A stretch of 64,000 nucleotides of DNA from Paenibacillus glycanilyticus NBRC 16618. GTDB lineage: Bacteria > Bacillota > Bacilli > Paenibacillales > Paenibacillaceae. Made by a program: the position numbers and the translations under genes. Below, piece after piece: positions 33,756-41,660 of this stretch. The notes below the pieces were generated by a model. It was not told where the DNA came from and did no database searches. It saw only the letters and a program-made list of their open reading frames with translations. The first letter of the stretch is position 1. Each line of letters begins with the position of its first letter. The stretch covers positions 17,946 to 81,945 of the forward strand of contig NZ_BILY01000033.1 of NCBI RefSeq assembly GCF_004000805.1. Reading direction: 5' to 3'.

Positions 33756-34733
33756 TCAAACGTATTGCTGCTCTTCACGGCGATCCGTCGCAAGCGGCGG
33801 CTCTGCCGACAACCGGGAAATCTCGTTTCTTTGGTCGGGGGTTAACGCAATGTCCGCGGCAGCCAAGGAGAATTCCAGCTGCTCGACACTACGCGCGCCG
33901 ATGATTGGTGCCGTAATAGCAGGATGACTGCCCGCCCAGGCAACAGCTAGCGATGCGGGATGATAGCCATGCTCGTCCGCGTAGGCCCGGAACCGGTCAG
34001 CCGTCTCGTAATAGCTGTCTTCCCCATAACGGGTCGCGTAGTTCTTTACTTCCACCAGCCGGCCAGAGTCCGGTTTATGGGACAAGCCGTATTTGCCGGT
34101 AAGAAGCCCGCCGCCAAGCGGGCTATACGAGATCACGCCAAGCTGCTCCGATTGTGCCAGAGGCAAAATTTCCACCTCCGCCTGCCGCTTGACCAGATTG
34201 TACATAGGCTGAATCAGTTCAAAACGCGCCAGGCTCTGGTGAATGGAAATGCCAAGCGCCTTTGCAATTTGCCAGGCTGCCCAGTTGCTGACCGCCGGGA
34301 ATCCGATTTTGCCCTGCTTCTGAAGATCGTCCAGCGCCCGGACCGTCTGCTCGATATCCGTTGCCGGATCAAAACGGTGTATAAAATAAAAATCGATCCA
34401 ATCCGTACGGAGCCGCTTCAAGCTTTCCTCCACCTGCAAAATGAGGTGCCTGCGCGATGCCCCGCGGTCATTTAAGCCCTGCCCGACAGGGAACCCAGCC
34501 TTCGAGCTGATAACCAGCTCATTGCGGTGGCCGGCTATAAATTCGCCTAGCCACCCCTCCGCAATTCCCTCGCTGTACACGTTGGCCGTATCGAAAAAGT
34601 TAATGCCCGCCTCCCGGCTGCGGTTATATAAAGCCTGGGAGGTTTCGCGGTCCGCATTGCCGCCAAACGACATGGTGCCAAAGCATAAGCTCGACACGTA
34701 AACGCCCGTTCTGCCTATTGTCCGGTACTCCAT
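33756..34733 (-). CDS. Aldo/keto reductase
   Basis: 325-residue NADPH-dependent oxidoreductase. MEYRTIGRTGVYVSSLCFGTM, FFDTANVYSEG with catalytic Asp/Tyr, KAGFPVG with catalytic Lys, and FIHRFDP (His) form the usual tetrad; IIGARSVEQLEFSL binds NADP. The ATG at 34733 follows GGGGGGAG. It lies 18 bp after the DszB/DszC-like fusion gene. It may reduce an aldehyde released when a C-S bond is oxidised (inference). Confidence 0.88.
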   Translation of the reverse strand: MEYRTIGRTGVYVSSLCFGTMSFGGNADRETSQALYNRSREAGINFFDTANVYSEGIAEGWLGEFIAGHRNELVISSKAGFPVGQGLNDRGASRRHLILQVEESLKRLRTDWIDFYFIHRFDPATDIEQTVRALDDLQKQGKIGFPAVSNWAAWQIAKALGISIHQSLARFELIQPMYNLVKRQAEVEILPLAQSEQLGVISYSPLGGGLLTGKYGLSHKPDSGRLVEVKNYATRYGEDSYYETADRFRAYADEHGYHPASLAVAWAGSHPAITAPIIGARSVEQLEFSLAAADIALTPDQRNEISRLSAEPPLATDRREEQQYV

Positions 34734-34751
34734 AATAACTCCCCCCTTCAT

Positions 34752-36977
34752 CTACATTTTGTATTCGTGATATTCGCCGTTAAGCACCCATTTGCCGACA
34801 TGATGAAGCTTCAGCCGTGCCGGATCGTGGAGGGTATGAATCCGAGCATTCCGCCAATGCCGGTCATAGTTGTATTTCTGGTCCATAGACGCCGTGCCCG
34901 CCGTTTCAAACAATGCGTTCGTTATTTCGATCACCGTTTCGGTCATGCTGTATTTCGCGGAATCAACAAGCAGTCCGGCTTGCCCGACGTGATCCGATGT
35001 AGGCTCCAGCACAGCCTTGTCGATAGCTGCGGCCGCTTTCTCCAAAAGCGCTTCGGAGGCATACAGCTTAATGCCAAGCTCGCCAAATCGCCGGATCTGA
35101 TCGGGCTCATCCGATGCCCGCTCCGCGTTGCTGCCATACACAGGCCGGGTTTTCTCCCTGACGAAGACCGCAGCGTCCTCGATGGCTGCCTGCGCAATCC
35201 CCGCATCAATAGCCGCATGCAGAATTTGCCCGAACGCCAGATACGTATTGGGCAAGTCGAATATCTGGTATTGCGGCAGCACATAATGCTCCGGAATGTC
35301 CACATCCCGCAAAATGACGCTTCCGCTTCCGGTAGTCCGCTGTCCGATGCCGGACCAGTCGTCAATGACCGTTACCCCTTGGGCATGCCTTGGCACGTAG
35401 ACGATTACCCGTTTGTCCTCTTCATTCAGCGCGGCCACCGGAATCCACTGGGCGTACAAGGCGCCCGTCGAATAAAATTTCGTGCCGGATAACCGGTAGC
35501 CCGTATTCCCTGCAGTTCTCGCAAGCCGCGTAGACATATGCTTGAAGTCCTTCTTCACGCCCCGCTCCGCAATTGCATTACCGAGCAAGGCTCCTCGCAG
35601 CACTTCCCCGAAGAAGAGCCTTTTCTGCTCCTCCGTTCCTACCAGCTCAACGGATTTCAGGAAGTAATAATGGTTTTGCGGGATTTGTCCGAGGGAGCTG
35701 TCCGCTTTGGAAATAATCCGAATGATTTCCGTCAAGACTGCCACTGTGACGCCAGCCCCTCCGTACGACTGGGGTACGGTCACGCCAAGCAGGCCGCTTT
35801 CGGACAATTCCCTCAGCTCAGCCAGCGGAAGCCTCCGCTCCCTGTCCCGCTCCGAAGCTCCGGCTTTAACCGATTCCGCGAACCGAGAAGCCGCCTCGAG
35901 CGCTTCCTTCTCCGTCTTTAATACCCTTGCAGGTTGGCGACCCGCAAAAAAATGCTGCGGCAAATCCGTTAATGCGTAAGGGGACAGTTCCTTTGGCTTC
36001 GGCTGCCCGACAGCTCCTCCTTCCAGCAGCAACTGGGCTTCGCGGAGCAGCTCTTGCGGAACATACTCCTCCGGTTCCAGCGGCTGATGCAAATATTGAT
36101 TGTCCGCCAGCCAATCCTGAATTCCCTGCAGCTCCGCCCATTTGTCCGACGACGGTTCGATATCAAGCTGCGCATGCAGCCTGCCGGAGAACACGTCCGA
36201 CAATTCCTTCTCGGCTACACCGGTCACATGTCCAAGCAGCCGGTACGCATCATCCGCATGTTGGTCCGCCCACCGCGCAGCCGCCCCGGTATGCGCAATC
36301 AGCCTTGCGGCAGCTTCAGGCTGCTGTTCAACAAATGTCCTGGGGGCTGTTAAGAGTACCGGCAAGGCAACTATTTCATCATGAATGGAACGTGCTCCGA
36401 GCAGCGTTCGCAGCCCTTGGTCGAGTGCACCCTCCGCGTATACGGCGTCTGCTTCGCCCGACAGCAGCGCTTCAGCCAGCCGCTGGGCAACGGCTTGATT
36501 TTGTTGATGATCAACCGTATGCACGTTAACGTTAAGCAAAGCATGTTTGATTTTGCAGCCTGGATAACTGCGCGCAATACGCTGAACGGCCCGGTCGGCG
36601 GACATATACCAGGGATCCGGGATGCTGTCATCAATCCTCGGAATACCGATTACATTCGCTTCCTGCATACGCCGGATACGGGAATCAGCCCGGACCAGAA
36701 TGGAGCCGCGAAGCTGAATTTGGGTCAAGCCAAGAATAACGCGGCTGTCTTTCTCCTCCGCCAGCAAGGCCAGGCCCGCCAAAGGTTCATCCCAGCGAAC
36801 CGAAAAGCTTTGCTGCTCACCGAAGGTGATATCCAGCTCATTACCCTGCTGATTCTTCGTAAGAGTGACTCCTCGCCGCTTAAAGTCCAGCGGCAATCCG
36901 CCCAGCTTATAAGCAAGCTCCAGCGCATGGGGCAGCGGCTTTGCCGTTTTTGTGAACTGTTGTACCGAAGAGGTCAT
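34752..36977 (-). CDS. DszB-like / DszC-like fusion, sulfur acquisition oxidoreductase
   Basis: A 741-residue two-domain protein. Residues 1 to about 320 match, in order and spacing, the periplasmic-binding-fold desulfinase DszB and aliphatic sulfonate binding proteins (RVILGLTQIQLRGSILVRAD, SGEADAVYAEGA, LQGIQDWLADNQYLHQPLEP). The only Cys in this half is Cys141, and the places aligned by eye to DszB Cys27 and His60 are not Cys or His, so desulfinase activity is doubtful. Residues about 350-741 are an acyl-CoA-dehydrogenase-fold flavin monooxygenase of the SfnB/DszC type (VPQSYGGAGVTVAVLTEIIR, GTKFYSTGALYAQW, WSGIGQRTTGSGSV). The DszA-like gene starts upstream with a 21-bp gap. Confidence 0.85.
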   Translation of the reverse strand: MTSSVQQFTKTAKPLPHALELAYKLGGLPLDFKRRGVTLTKNQQGNELDITFGEQQSFSVRWDEPLAGLALLAEEKDSRVILGLTQIQLRGSILVRADSRIRRMQEANVIGIPRIDDSIPDPWYMSADRAVQRIARSYPGCKIKHALLNVNVHTVDHQQNQAVAQRLAEALLSGEADAVYAEGALDQGLRTLLGARSIHDEIVALPVLLTAPRTFVEQQPEAAARLIAHTGAAARWADQHADDAYRLLGHVTGVAEKELSDVFSGRLHAQLDIEPSSDKWAELQGIQDWLADNQYLHQPLEPEEYVPQELLREAQLLLEGGAVGQPKPKELSPYALTDLPQHFFAGRQPARVLKTEKEALEAASRFAESVKAGASERDRERRLPLAELRELSESGLLGVTVPQSYGGAGVTVAVLTEIIRIISKADSSLGQIPQNHYYFLKSVELVGTEEQKRLFFGEVLRGALLGNAIAERGVKKDFKHMSTRLARTAGNTGYRLSGTKFYSTGALYAQWIPVAALNEEDKRVIVYVPRHAQGVTVIDDWSGIGQRTTGSGSVILRDVDIPEHYVLPQYQIFDLPNTYLAFGQILHAAIDAGIAQAAIEDAAVFVREKTRPVYGSNAERASDEPDQIRRFGELGIKLYASEALLEKAAAAIDKAVLEPTSDHVGQAGLLVDSAKYSMTETVIEITNALFETAGTASMDQKYNYDRHWRNARIHTLHDPARLKLHHVGKWVLNGEYHEYKM

Positions 36978-36998
36978 TCCGGCACCTCCTCCTTCCCT

Positions 36999-38384
36999 CT
37001 ACACGGTGCTCTTCTCTGCATGCCGGTATTTAGCCCCCGGATGGCCCTTCTGCAGATGACGCTTGCCTTGACCAAGCAGCTTCTCCCGGTAAGTGCCGGG
37101 CGCATATTCCGTCTTGTAAATCCCGCGCTTCTGAAGCTCGGGAACGACCAGATCAACGAAGTCGACGAGACTGCCCGGCGTAATCATATGCGTCAGGTTA
37201 AAGCCATCCACTCCTGTCGCTTCGAAATAGGCTTGAATTCCGTCGGCAACCTGCTGCGGGTTGCCAACGATAGCGAATCTCCGCTTCAGGGTATCAAAGC
37301 TTTCGAGCACCTCGCGGACCGTCAGCTTCTTCGGATTATCCTTCGTCAGCGACGCAGCCCGCGATTGGCCATGCTCGGTATGCTTATATTCAAAGACGGC
37401 ATCCAAGTCGGTATATTCCGACAGGTCATACCCGCTGGAGCCGCCGTATTGCGCTTTCGCCGCTTCGCCGCTCCACAGCCGCTTGTATTCTTCGAATTTC
37501 GCCTCCGCTTCCTCCGTCGTCTCCGCTACGACAACATTCAAGAACGTAAAGGCCTTGATATCGTCCGGATTGCGGCCATATGATTCTGCCAGCCTCTTAA
37601 CCTCTTGAATGGACTGCTTCGTGTGCTCGGGCGTAGGTCCGCCAACAAACAGGCATTCCGCATGCTTGGCGGCAAATTCCTTGCCTTTGGGCGAAGAGCC
37701 CGCCTGGTAAATAACCGGGGTACGCTGCGGCGAAGGTTCGCTCAAATGGGGGCCGGGCACACGGAAAAACCGTCCTTCATGGTTAATCTCATGCACCTTC
37801 GCGGGATCGGCGAATACTTTGTTCTCCCGGTCGTTTACGACAGCGCCCTCTTCCCAGCTCGCTTCCCACAGCTTATACGACACATCCAGAAATTCATCTG
37901 CCAGTTCATACCGGTCATCATGCTTAATCATCTCGTTTAGCCCGAAATTACGGGCCGCGCTTGGCAGATAGGAAGTTACGACATTCCAGGCAAAGCGCCC
38001 TTTCGTCAGGTGATCCAGCGTGCTCATTCTGCGGGCATGCGCATAAGGGTGCTCATAGGTCGTGCTGACGGTCAGGGCAAAAGACAAATGCTCCGTCACC
38101 GATGCCATCGCGGGGATGGCGAACGCCGGATCATTGAGCGGTACCTGAACCGCATCGCGGATCGAAGCGTCTTTGCTTTTCTGATAGACATCGTAGACCC
38201 CTATCACGTCAGCCAGAAAAAGTGCATCAAACCTGCCTCTTTCCAGCAGCAACGCAAGCTCGGTCCAATAGTCCAGATCCTTATAGCGACGCGTTCTTTC
38301 GTTAGCCGGATGCTTCCAGAGCCCATGCGAATTATGCATCGCGCTGGACATCTCGAACACATTAAACAAGATCTGTTTTGCCAA
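36999..38384 (-). CDS. NtaA/SnaA/DszA-family flavin-dependent monooxygenase
   Basis: 461-residue LLM-class (bacterial luciferase fold) monooxygenase that uses reduced FMN from a separate reductase. Family features in order: HGLWKHPANERTRRYKDLDYW, LLERGRFDALFLAD, HARRMSTLDHLTKGRFAWN, SYLPSAARNFGL, HDDRYELADEFLDV, LWEASWEEGAVV, PVIYQAGSSPKGKEFAAKHA and GFNLTHMITPGSLVDFVD. The start is TTG at 38384 behind AGGTGAC. First gene of the organosulfur operon. A role in oxidative C-S cleavage of a sulfone, sulfonate or related compound is inferred; no flavin reductase gene is in the window. Confidence 0.9.
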   Translation of the reverse strand: MAKQILFNVFEMSSAMHNSHGLWKHPANERTRRYKDLDYWTELALLLERGRFDALFLADVIGVYDVYQKSKDASIRDAVQVPLNDPAFAIPAMASVTEHLSFALTVSTTYEHPYAHARRMSTLDHLTKGRFAWNVVTSYLPSAARNFGLNEMIKHDDRYELADEFLDVSYKLWEASWEEGAVVNDRENKVFADPAKVHEINHEGRFFRVPGPHLSEPSPQRTPVIYQAGSSPKGKEFAAKHAECLFVGGPTPEHTKQSIQEVKRLAESYGRNPDDIKAFTFLNVVVAETTEEAEAKFEEYKRLWSGEAAKAQYGGSSGYDLSEYTDLDAVFEYKHTEHGQSRAASLTKDNPKKLTVREVLESFDTLKRRFAIVGNPQQVADGIQAYFEATGVDGFNLTHMITPGSLVDFVDLVVPELQKRGIYKTEYAPGTYREKLLGQGKRHLQKGHPGAKYRHAEKSTV

Positions 38385-38421
38385 GTGAAGTCACCTGTCC
38401 TCTCTTCAAATCTTATGTCGT

Positions 38422-38500
38422 ATAAAACTTACTATTCCGATCAAACAAAACAGGTTTAGAATGTGAGGCTACTCTATCACTGTATAAATATGGATGTCAA
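38422..38500 (-). promoter_or_regulatory. Promoter and candidate sulfur-regulator site of the organosulfur operon
   Basis: Minus strand: -35 TTGACA (38495-38500) and -10 TAGAGT (38471-38476), 18 bp apart. Downstream of the start point lies CGGAATAGTAAG (38428-38439, minus strand), nearly repeated as CGGAATAGCAAG at 42769-42780 in the bacillithiol-gene promoter. It resembles A/T-rich GGAAT boxes bound by the cysteine regulator CymR, by recollection only. Confidence 0.5.
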
Positions 38501-38538
38501 GAGCGTTCTCTGTTAGAATTTTTTTGAAATTTTAGGGA

Positions 38539-38568
38539 TTGACAATGCCGCCCGGGACACTTTATAGT
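38539..38568 (+). promoter_or_regulatory. Promoter of metNIQ
   Basis: TTGACA (38539-38544) and TATAGT (38563-38568) are spaced 18 bp. The transcript should start near 38575, about 270 nt before metN. Confidence 0.75.
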
Positions 38569-38574
38569 AAATGC

Positions 38575-38772
38575 CAAGTTGGGCACACGGAATTAAGAAA
38601 ACCCGCGCCCAGCAAGGGATGGATAAGCAACACATCCCATCATAATGTTGTTTTCGATACAGATGACTGATCATTTCAGAACTGTGCGAACCCATGTCTT
38701 GATCAAAGACTGGAAGAGCCTGTTCTGATTCGGCGGCCTCTTCTTTCCGAGAGAAGAGGCCGCTTTTTATTT
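38575..38772 (+). ncRNA. metNIQ leader with terminator/antiterminator switch
   Basis: A leader of about 200 nt ends in an intrinsic terminator: GCGGCCTCTTCT (38733-38744) pairs with AGAAGAGGCCGC (38752-38763), followed by TTTTTATTTTT. Upstream GAAGAGCC (38713-38720) can pair with GGCCTCTTC (38735-38743) and would destroy the terminator. GGGATG/CATCCC and TTGGGC/GCCCAG hairpins lie further 5'. The AGAGGTGGAGGGA and GAAACCCGGCAACC cores of the S-box and the GGGTGGTACCGCG of T-boxes were not found, so the ligand class is unknown; methionine or S-adenosylmethionine is a guess from the genes controlled. Confidence 0.55.
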
Positions 38773-38842
38773 TTATACCGACTATACAAATGCGTTTACT
38801 AAACTTTATAAAAGTAATACGCGCTAAAGGAGAGAACCTCAC

Positions 38843-39868
38843 TTGATCAAGTTTGAATCGGTGTCCAAAACCTTCCTGTCTCAAAAAAAGGCGGTTAACG
38901 CAGTCGATAACGTCTCTCTCTCCATCGCCAAAGGAGAGATTTACGGAGTTATCGGCTTCAGCGGCGCCGGCAAAAGCACCCTGCTTCGGCTGGTCAATTT
39001 ACTTGAAAAACCGACAAGCGGTAGAGTCGTCGTTAACGACCGGGACGTAACCTCCATCCCTTCGCGAGAGCTCCGGCAGCTGCGCAGACGAATCGGGATG
39101 ATCTTCCAAACCTTTAACCTGTTCAACTCCCGTACCGTGTACGGCAATATCGCGTATCCGCTGAAGCTTGCCCGCATTCCGAAAGACCAGATTAAAGCCC
39201 GGGTAGCCGAACTCCTAAGCTTCGTTGGGCTCGAGGATAAAGCCGACCAGTATCCCGAGCAGCTGTCGGGAGGCCAGAAGCAGCGCGTTGGTATTGCGAG
39301 GGCTCTGGCTACTTCGCCGGATATTCTCATTTGCGATGAAGCAACCTCAGCCCTTGACCCGGAGACAACCGGCGAGATACTAAAGCTGCTGAAACGAGTG
39401 AACGAAGAGTATAAGATCACCATTCTTCTGATTACGCACGAAATGCATGTTATCCGTTCCATCTGCGATAGAGTAGCGGTCATGGAGAACGGCCGGGTTA
39501 TTGAAGAGGGGCAGGTGTTTGATATATTTGCGAACCCGCAAAAGCAAACAACCCGCAACTTCATCAGCTCCGTGCAGAACGACAAGCTTTCTCCGAAGCT
39601 GCTGGAAACACTCAAGAAAAGCCACAAAGGCAGGCTTTACCGGATCGTATTCAGAGGCGGAGCGACAAGCGAGCCCATTCTGTCCCAGACAGCGAGGAAG
39701 TACAACGCGGATTTCAACATCATTTACGGAAGCATCAACGAGCTGCAGGGCCAGCTATTTGGCAGCCTCATCGTCGAGTTCCCGGAGCGGACGCCGCAAC
39801 TTGAACCGCTCATTCACGAGCTAAGCCAAAACGTAGAGGTAAGGGAGGTTATTGATCATGAAAGTTGA
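38843..39868 (+). CDS. metN: Methionine ABC transporter ATPase
   Basis: 341-residue ATP-binding subunit. Walker A GFSGAGKSTLLRLVN, signature LSGGQKQRVGIARAL, Walker B DILICDEATSALD and H-loop ITHEM are intact. The C-terminal part (about 265-341) is the NIL domain that in MetN binds methionine and inhibits transport. The start is TTG at 38843 with AAAGGAGAG upstream. First gene of metNIQ, divergent from the DszA-like operon. Substrate could be methionine or a related sulfur compound. Confidence 0.95.
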   Translation: MIKFESVSKTFLSQKKAVNAVDNVSLSIAKGEIYGVIGFSGAGKSTLLRLVNLLEKPTSGRVVVNDRDVTSIPSRELRQLRRRIGMIFQTFNLFNSRTVYGNIAYPLKLARIPKDQIKARVAELLSFVGLEDKADQYPEQLSGGQKQRVGIARALATSPDILICDEATSALDPETTGEILKLLKRVNEEYKITILLITHEMHVIRSICDRVAVMENGRVIEEGQVFDIFANPQKQTTRNFISSVQNDKLSPKLLETLKKSHKGRLYRIVFRGGATSEPILSQTARKYNADFNIIYGSINELQGQLFGSLIVEFPERTPQLEPLIHELSQNVEVREVIDHES

Positions 39869-40520
39869 TTGGAATACGTTCTGGCCACGCATTCTCGAAG
39901 CGACCGGCCAGACGATTACGATGGTTATTTTCACTCTTATATTTGGAGCCATCCTGGGGCTGGTTATCGGACTGCTGCTCTTCGTAACCCGCAAAGGCAA
40001 CATTCTGGAGAACGCCTTTATCTTCTCGCTGCTGAACATCGCCATCAATATTATCCGGCCCGTACCGTTCATTATCTTCCTTGTGACGATCAGCCCCTTC
40101 ACCCGGGCCGTAATCGGTACGACAATCGGTACTTGGGCTGCCATCTTCCCGATGACCATCGTCGCGGCCTTCGTTATTGCAAGGGTTGTGGAAAACAATC
40201 TGGTTGCCGTTGATCCCGGCATCATTGAAGCGGCCAAAGCAATGGGGGCTAGCCCCGTGCAAATTATCGTCGGGGTACTCATCATGGAAGCGCTTGGCCC
40301 TCTTATTCTCGGACTCACCTTCATGACGGTAGCGCTTATTGACTTCTCCGCTATGGCCGGAACGGTCGGAGGCGGCGGGCTTGGCGATCTGGCCATGACC
40401 TACGGTTATCAGCGCTTTGACGGCTCGGTCATGCTCGTCACCATTGTGGTGCTGATCATCCTTGTACAGATCGCCCAATTCCTCGGCAATACGGTGTCTC
40501 GCAAGTTTTTACGCCGTTAA
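39858..40520 (+). CDS. metI: Methionine ABC transporter permease
   Basis: 220 residues with five membrane spans. GQTITMVIFTLIFGAILGLVIG starts the permease fold and the ATPase-contact loop is IEAAKAMGASPVQIIVGVLI. The ATG at 39858 follows GGGAGG and overlaps the end of metN by 11 bp, so translation is coupled. Confidence 0.94.
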   Translation: MKVDWNTFWPRILEATGQTITMVIFTLIFGAILGLVIGLLLFVTRKGNILENAFIFSLLNIAINIIRPVPFIIFLVTISPFTRAVIGTTIGTWAAIFPMTIVAAFVIARVVENNLVAVDPGIIEAAKAMGASPVQIIVGVLIMEALGPLILGLTFMTVALIDFSAMAGTVGGGGLGDLAMTYGYQRFDGSVMLVTIVVLIILVQIAQFLGNTVSRKFLRR

Positions 40521-40526
40521 TCCGGG

Positions 40527-40590
40527 ACGTTTCGTGGATGAAATATAAGCACAGTATGGAGGAAACTTATACTTTCTTATATTTTAATAA
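40527..40590. repeat. Palindromic repeat, copy 1 (metI-metQ gap)
   Basis: About 62 bp shared with 45699-45761. It starts ACGTTTCG; AAATATAAG (40541-40549) pairs with CTTATATTT (40576-40584), and an inner AGTAT/ATACT pair closes a second helix. Two copies 5.17 kb apart in unrelated gaps suggest a small mobile or REP-like element. Here it lies between metI and metQ on the transcript. Confidence 0.75.
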
Positions 40591-40615
40591 AAACAAAAAT
40601 AGAGGAGTGTCAAAC

Positions 40616-41605
40616 ATGAAAAAACATGCTGTACTTGCAAGTCTTCTGCTGATCTTAATCGTAGGAGTCCTGTCGGCCTGCGGCAGTAACAAAGCTGCAA
40701 ACAACACGTCTGCATCGGCTAACTCGGATAATAAGGCAGCAGCCAACGCTTCCCCATCGGCTGCAAACACGACGGCAGAACAATCTGCTGCTCCGGAAAA
40801 ACCGGCAGAACCGATTAAGGTCAAAATCGGGGTATCCGGTACAGACGGGGAAACCTGGCCGCTTCTGAAGAAAAAGGCGAAAGAACAGTTAAACGTGGAA
40901 ATCGAGCTTGTTGAATTCTCCGACTACACCCTGCCGAACTTGGCGCTTGCCAACAAGGAAGTGGATGTGAACTCGTTCCAGCATCTGGCCTTCCTAAGCC
41001 AGTTCAACATTGAGCATAACCTGAACATTGTACCAATCGGCTCAACCGTTGTATCGCCGCTTGGTCTCTATTCCAAGAAGTACAAGGACGTATCCGAAAT
41101 TCCGGACGGCTCTCAAATCGCGATCCCTAACGATCCGGCGAACCAAGGCCGCGGCCTTCTCGTCCTGCAAGCTGCCGGTCTTCTGAAGCTGAAAGACAAT
41201 GTTGGCCTTTACGGCACGCCGGATGATATCGTGGATAACCCGCATAAACTGAAAATCGTACCGGTTGTTGCTCAGCAGACACCACGCGTATTGCCGGACG
41301 TTGCCGCTTCGATCATTAATGGCGGTATCGCAGGTCAAGCCGGATTAAAACTGTCGGATGCTATTTTCCATGACGATCCATTGTCGGAAACAACTCGTCC
41401 ATACTTGAACGTATTTGCGACACGCGTTGAAGACAAAGACAACGAAACCTACCGCGCAATCGCCAAGCTGTACCAAGATCCCGAAATTATTGAATCTGTT
41501 AAAAAAGACTCCAATGGAGGCAGCGTTGTTATCGATATTCCTGCCGAGACGCTGCAAGGCGAGCTCGATAAACTTGAGGGTGAAATAAAAGCTGCGAAAA
41601 AATAA
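40616..41605 (+). CDS. metQ: Methionine-binding lipoprotein
   Basis: 329-residue NlpA/MetQ-family lipoprotein. Signal peptide MKKHAVLASLLLILIVGVLS, lipobox S-A-C, then an unusually long Ala/Asn/Ser/Glu linker of about 55 residues. The core has KIGVSGTDGETWPLLKKKAK, LPNLALANKEVDVNSFQHL, IPNDPANQGRGLLVLQAAGL and the C-terminal LYQDPEIIESVKKDSNGGSV. The ATG at 40616 with AGAGGAG upstream is chosen; a longer frame reads through the palindromic repeat. Last gene of metNIQ. Confidence 0.94.
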   Translation: MKKHAVLASLLLILIVGVLSACGSNKAANNTSASANSDNKAAANASPSAANTTAEQSAAPEKPAEPIKVKIGVSGTDGETWPLLKKKAKEQLNVEIELVEFSDYTLPNLALANKEVDVNSFQHLAFLSQFNIEHNLNIVPIGSTVVSPLGLYSKKYKDVSEIPDGSQIAIPNDPANQGRGLLVLQAAGLLKLKDNVGLYGTPDDIVDNPHKLKIVPVVAQQTPRVLPDVAASIINGGIAGQAGLKLSDAIFHDDPLSETTRPYLNVFATRVEDKDNETYRAIAKLYQDPEIIESVKKDSNGGSVVIDIPAETLQGELDKLEGEIKAAKK

Positions 41606-41610
41606 ATGCT

Positions 41611-41656
41611 AAAAAAGCCGGCCCTTGTGCATCGATGCACAAGGGCCAGCTTTTTA
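41611..41656. terminator. Bidirectional terminator between metQ and bshB2
   Basis: A nearly perfect palindrome (GGCCCTTGTGCAT with ATGCACAAGGGCC, extended by AAAAAGC/GCTTTTT) gives T runs on both strands. Confidence 0.93.
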
Positions 41657-41660
41657 TTGG

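Noticed and set aside
38571..38645. Leader peptide frame upstream of metN (begins MPSWAHGIKK)
   Set aside because: The ATG lies 2 nt after the -10 box, before the expected transcription start, and has no ribosome binding site; no Met or Cys codon run is present.
38575..38772. SAM (S-box) riboswitch or T-box
   Set aside because: The conserved core blocks of either class could not be found on either strand, so only an unclassified leader is reported.
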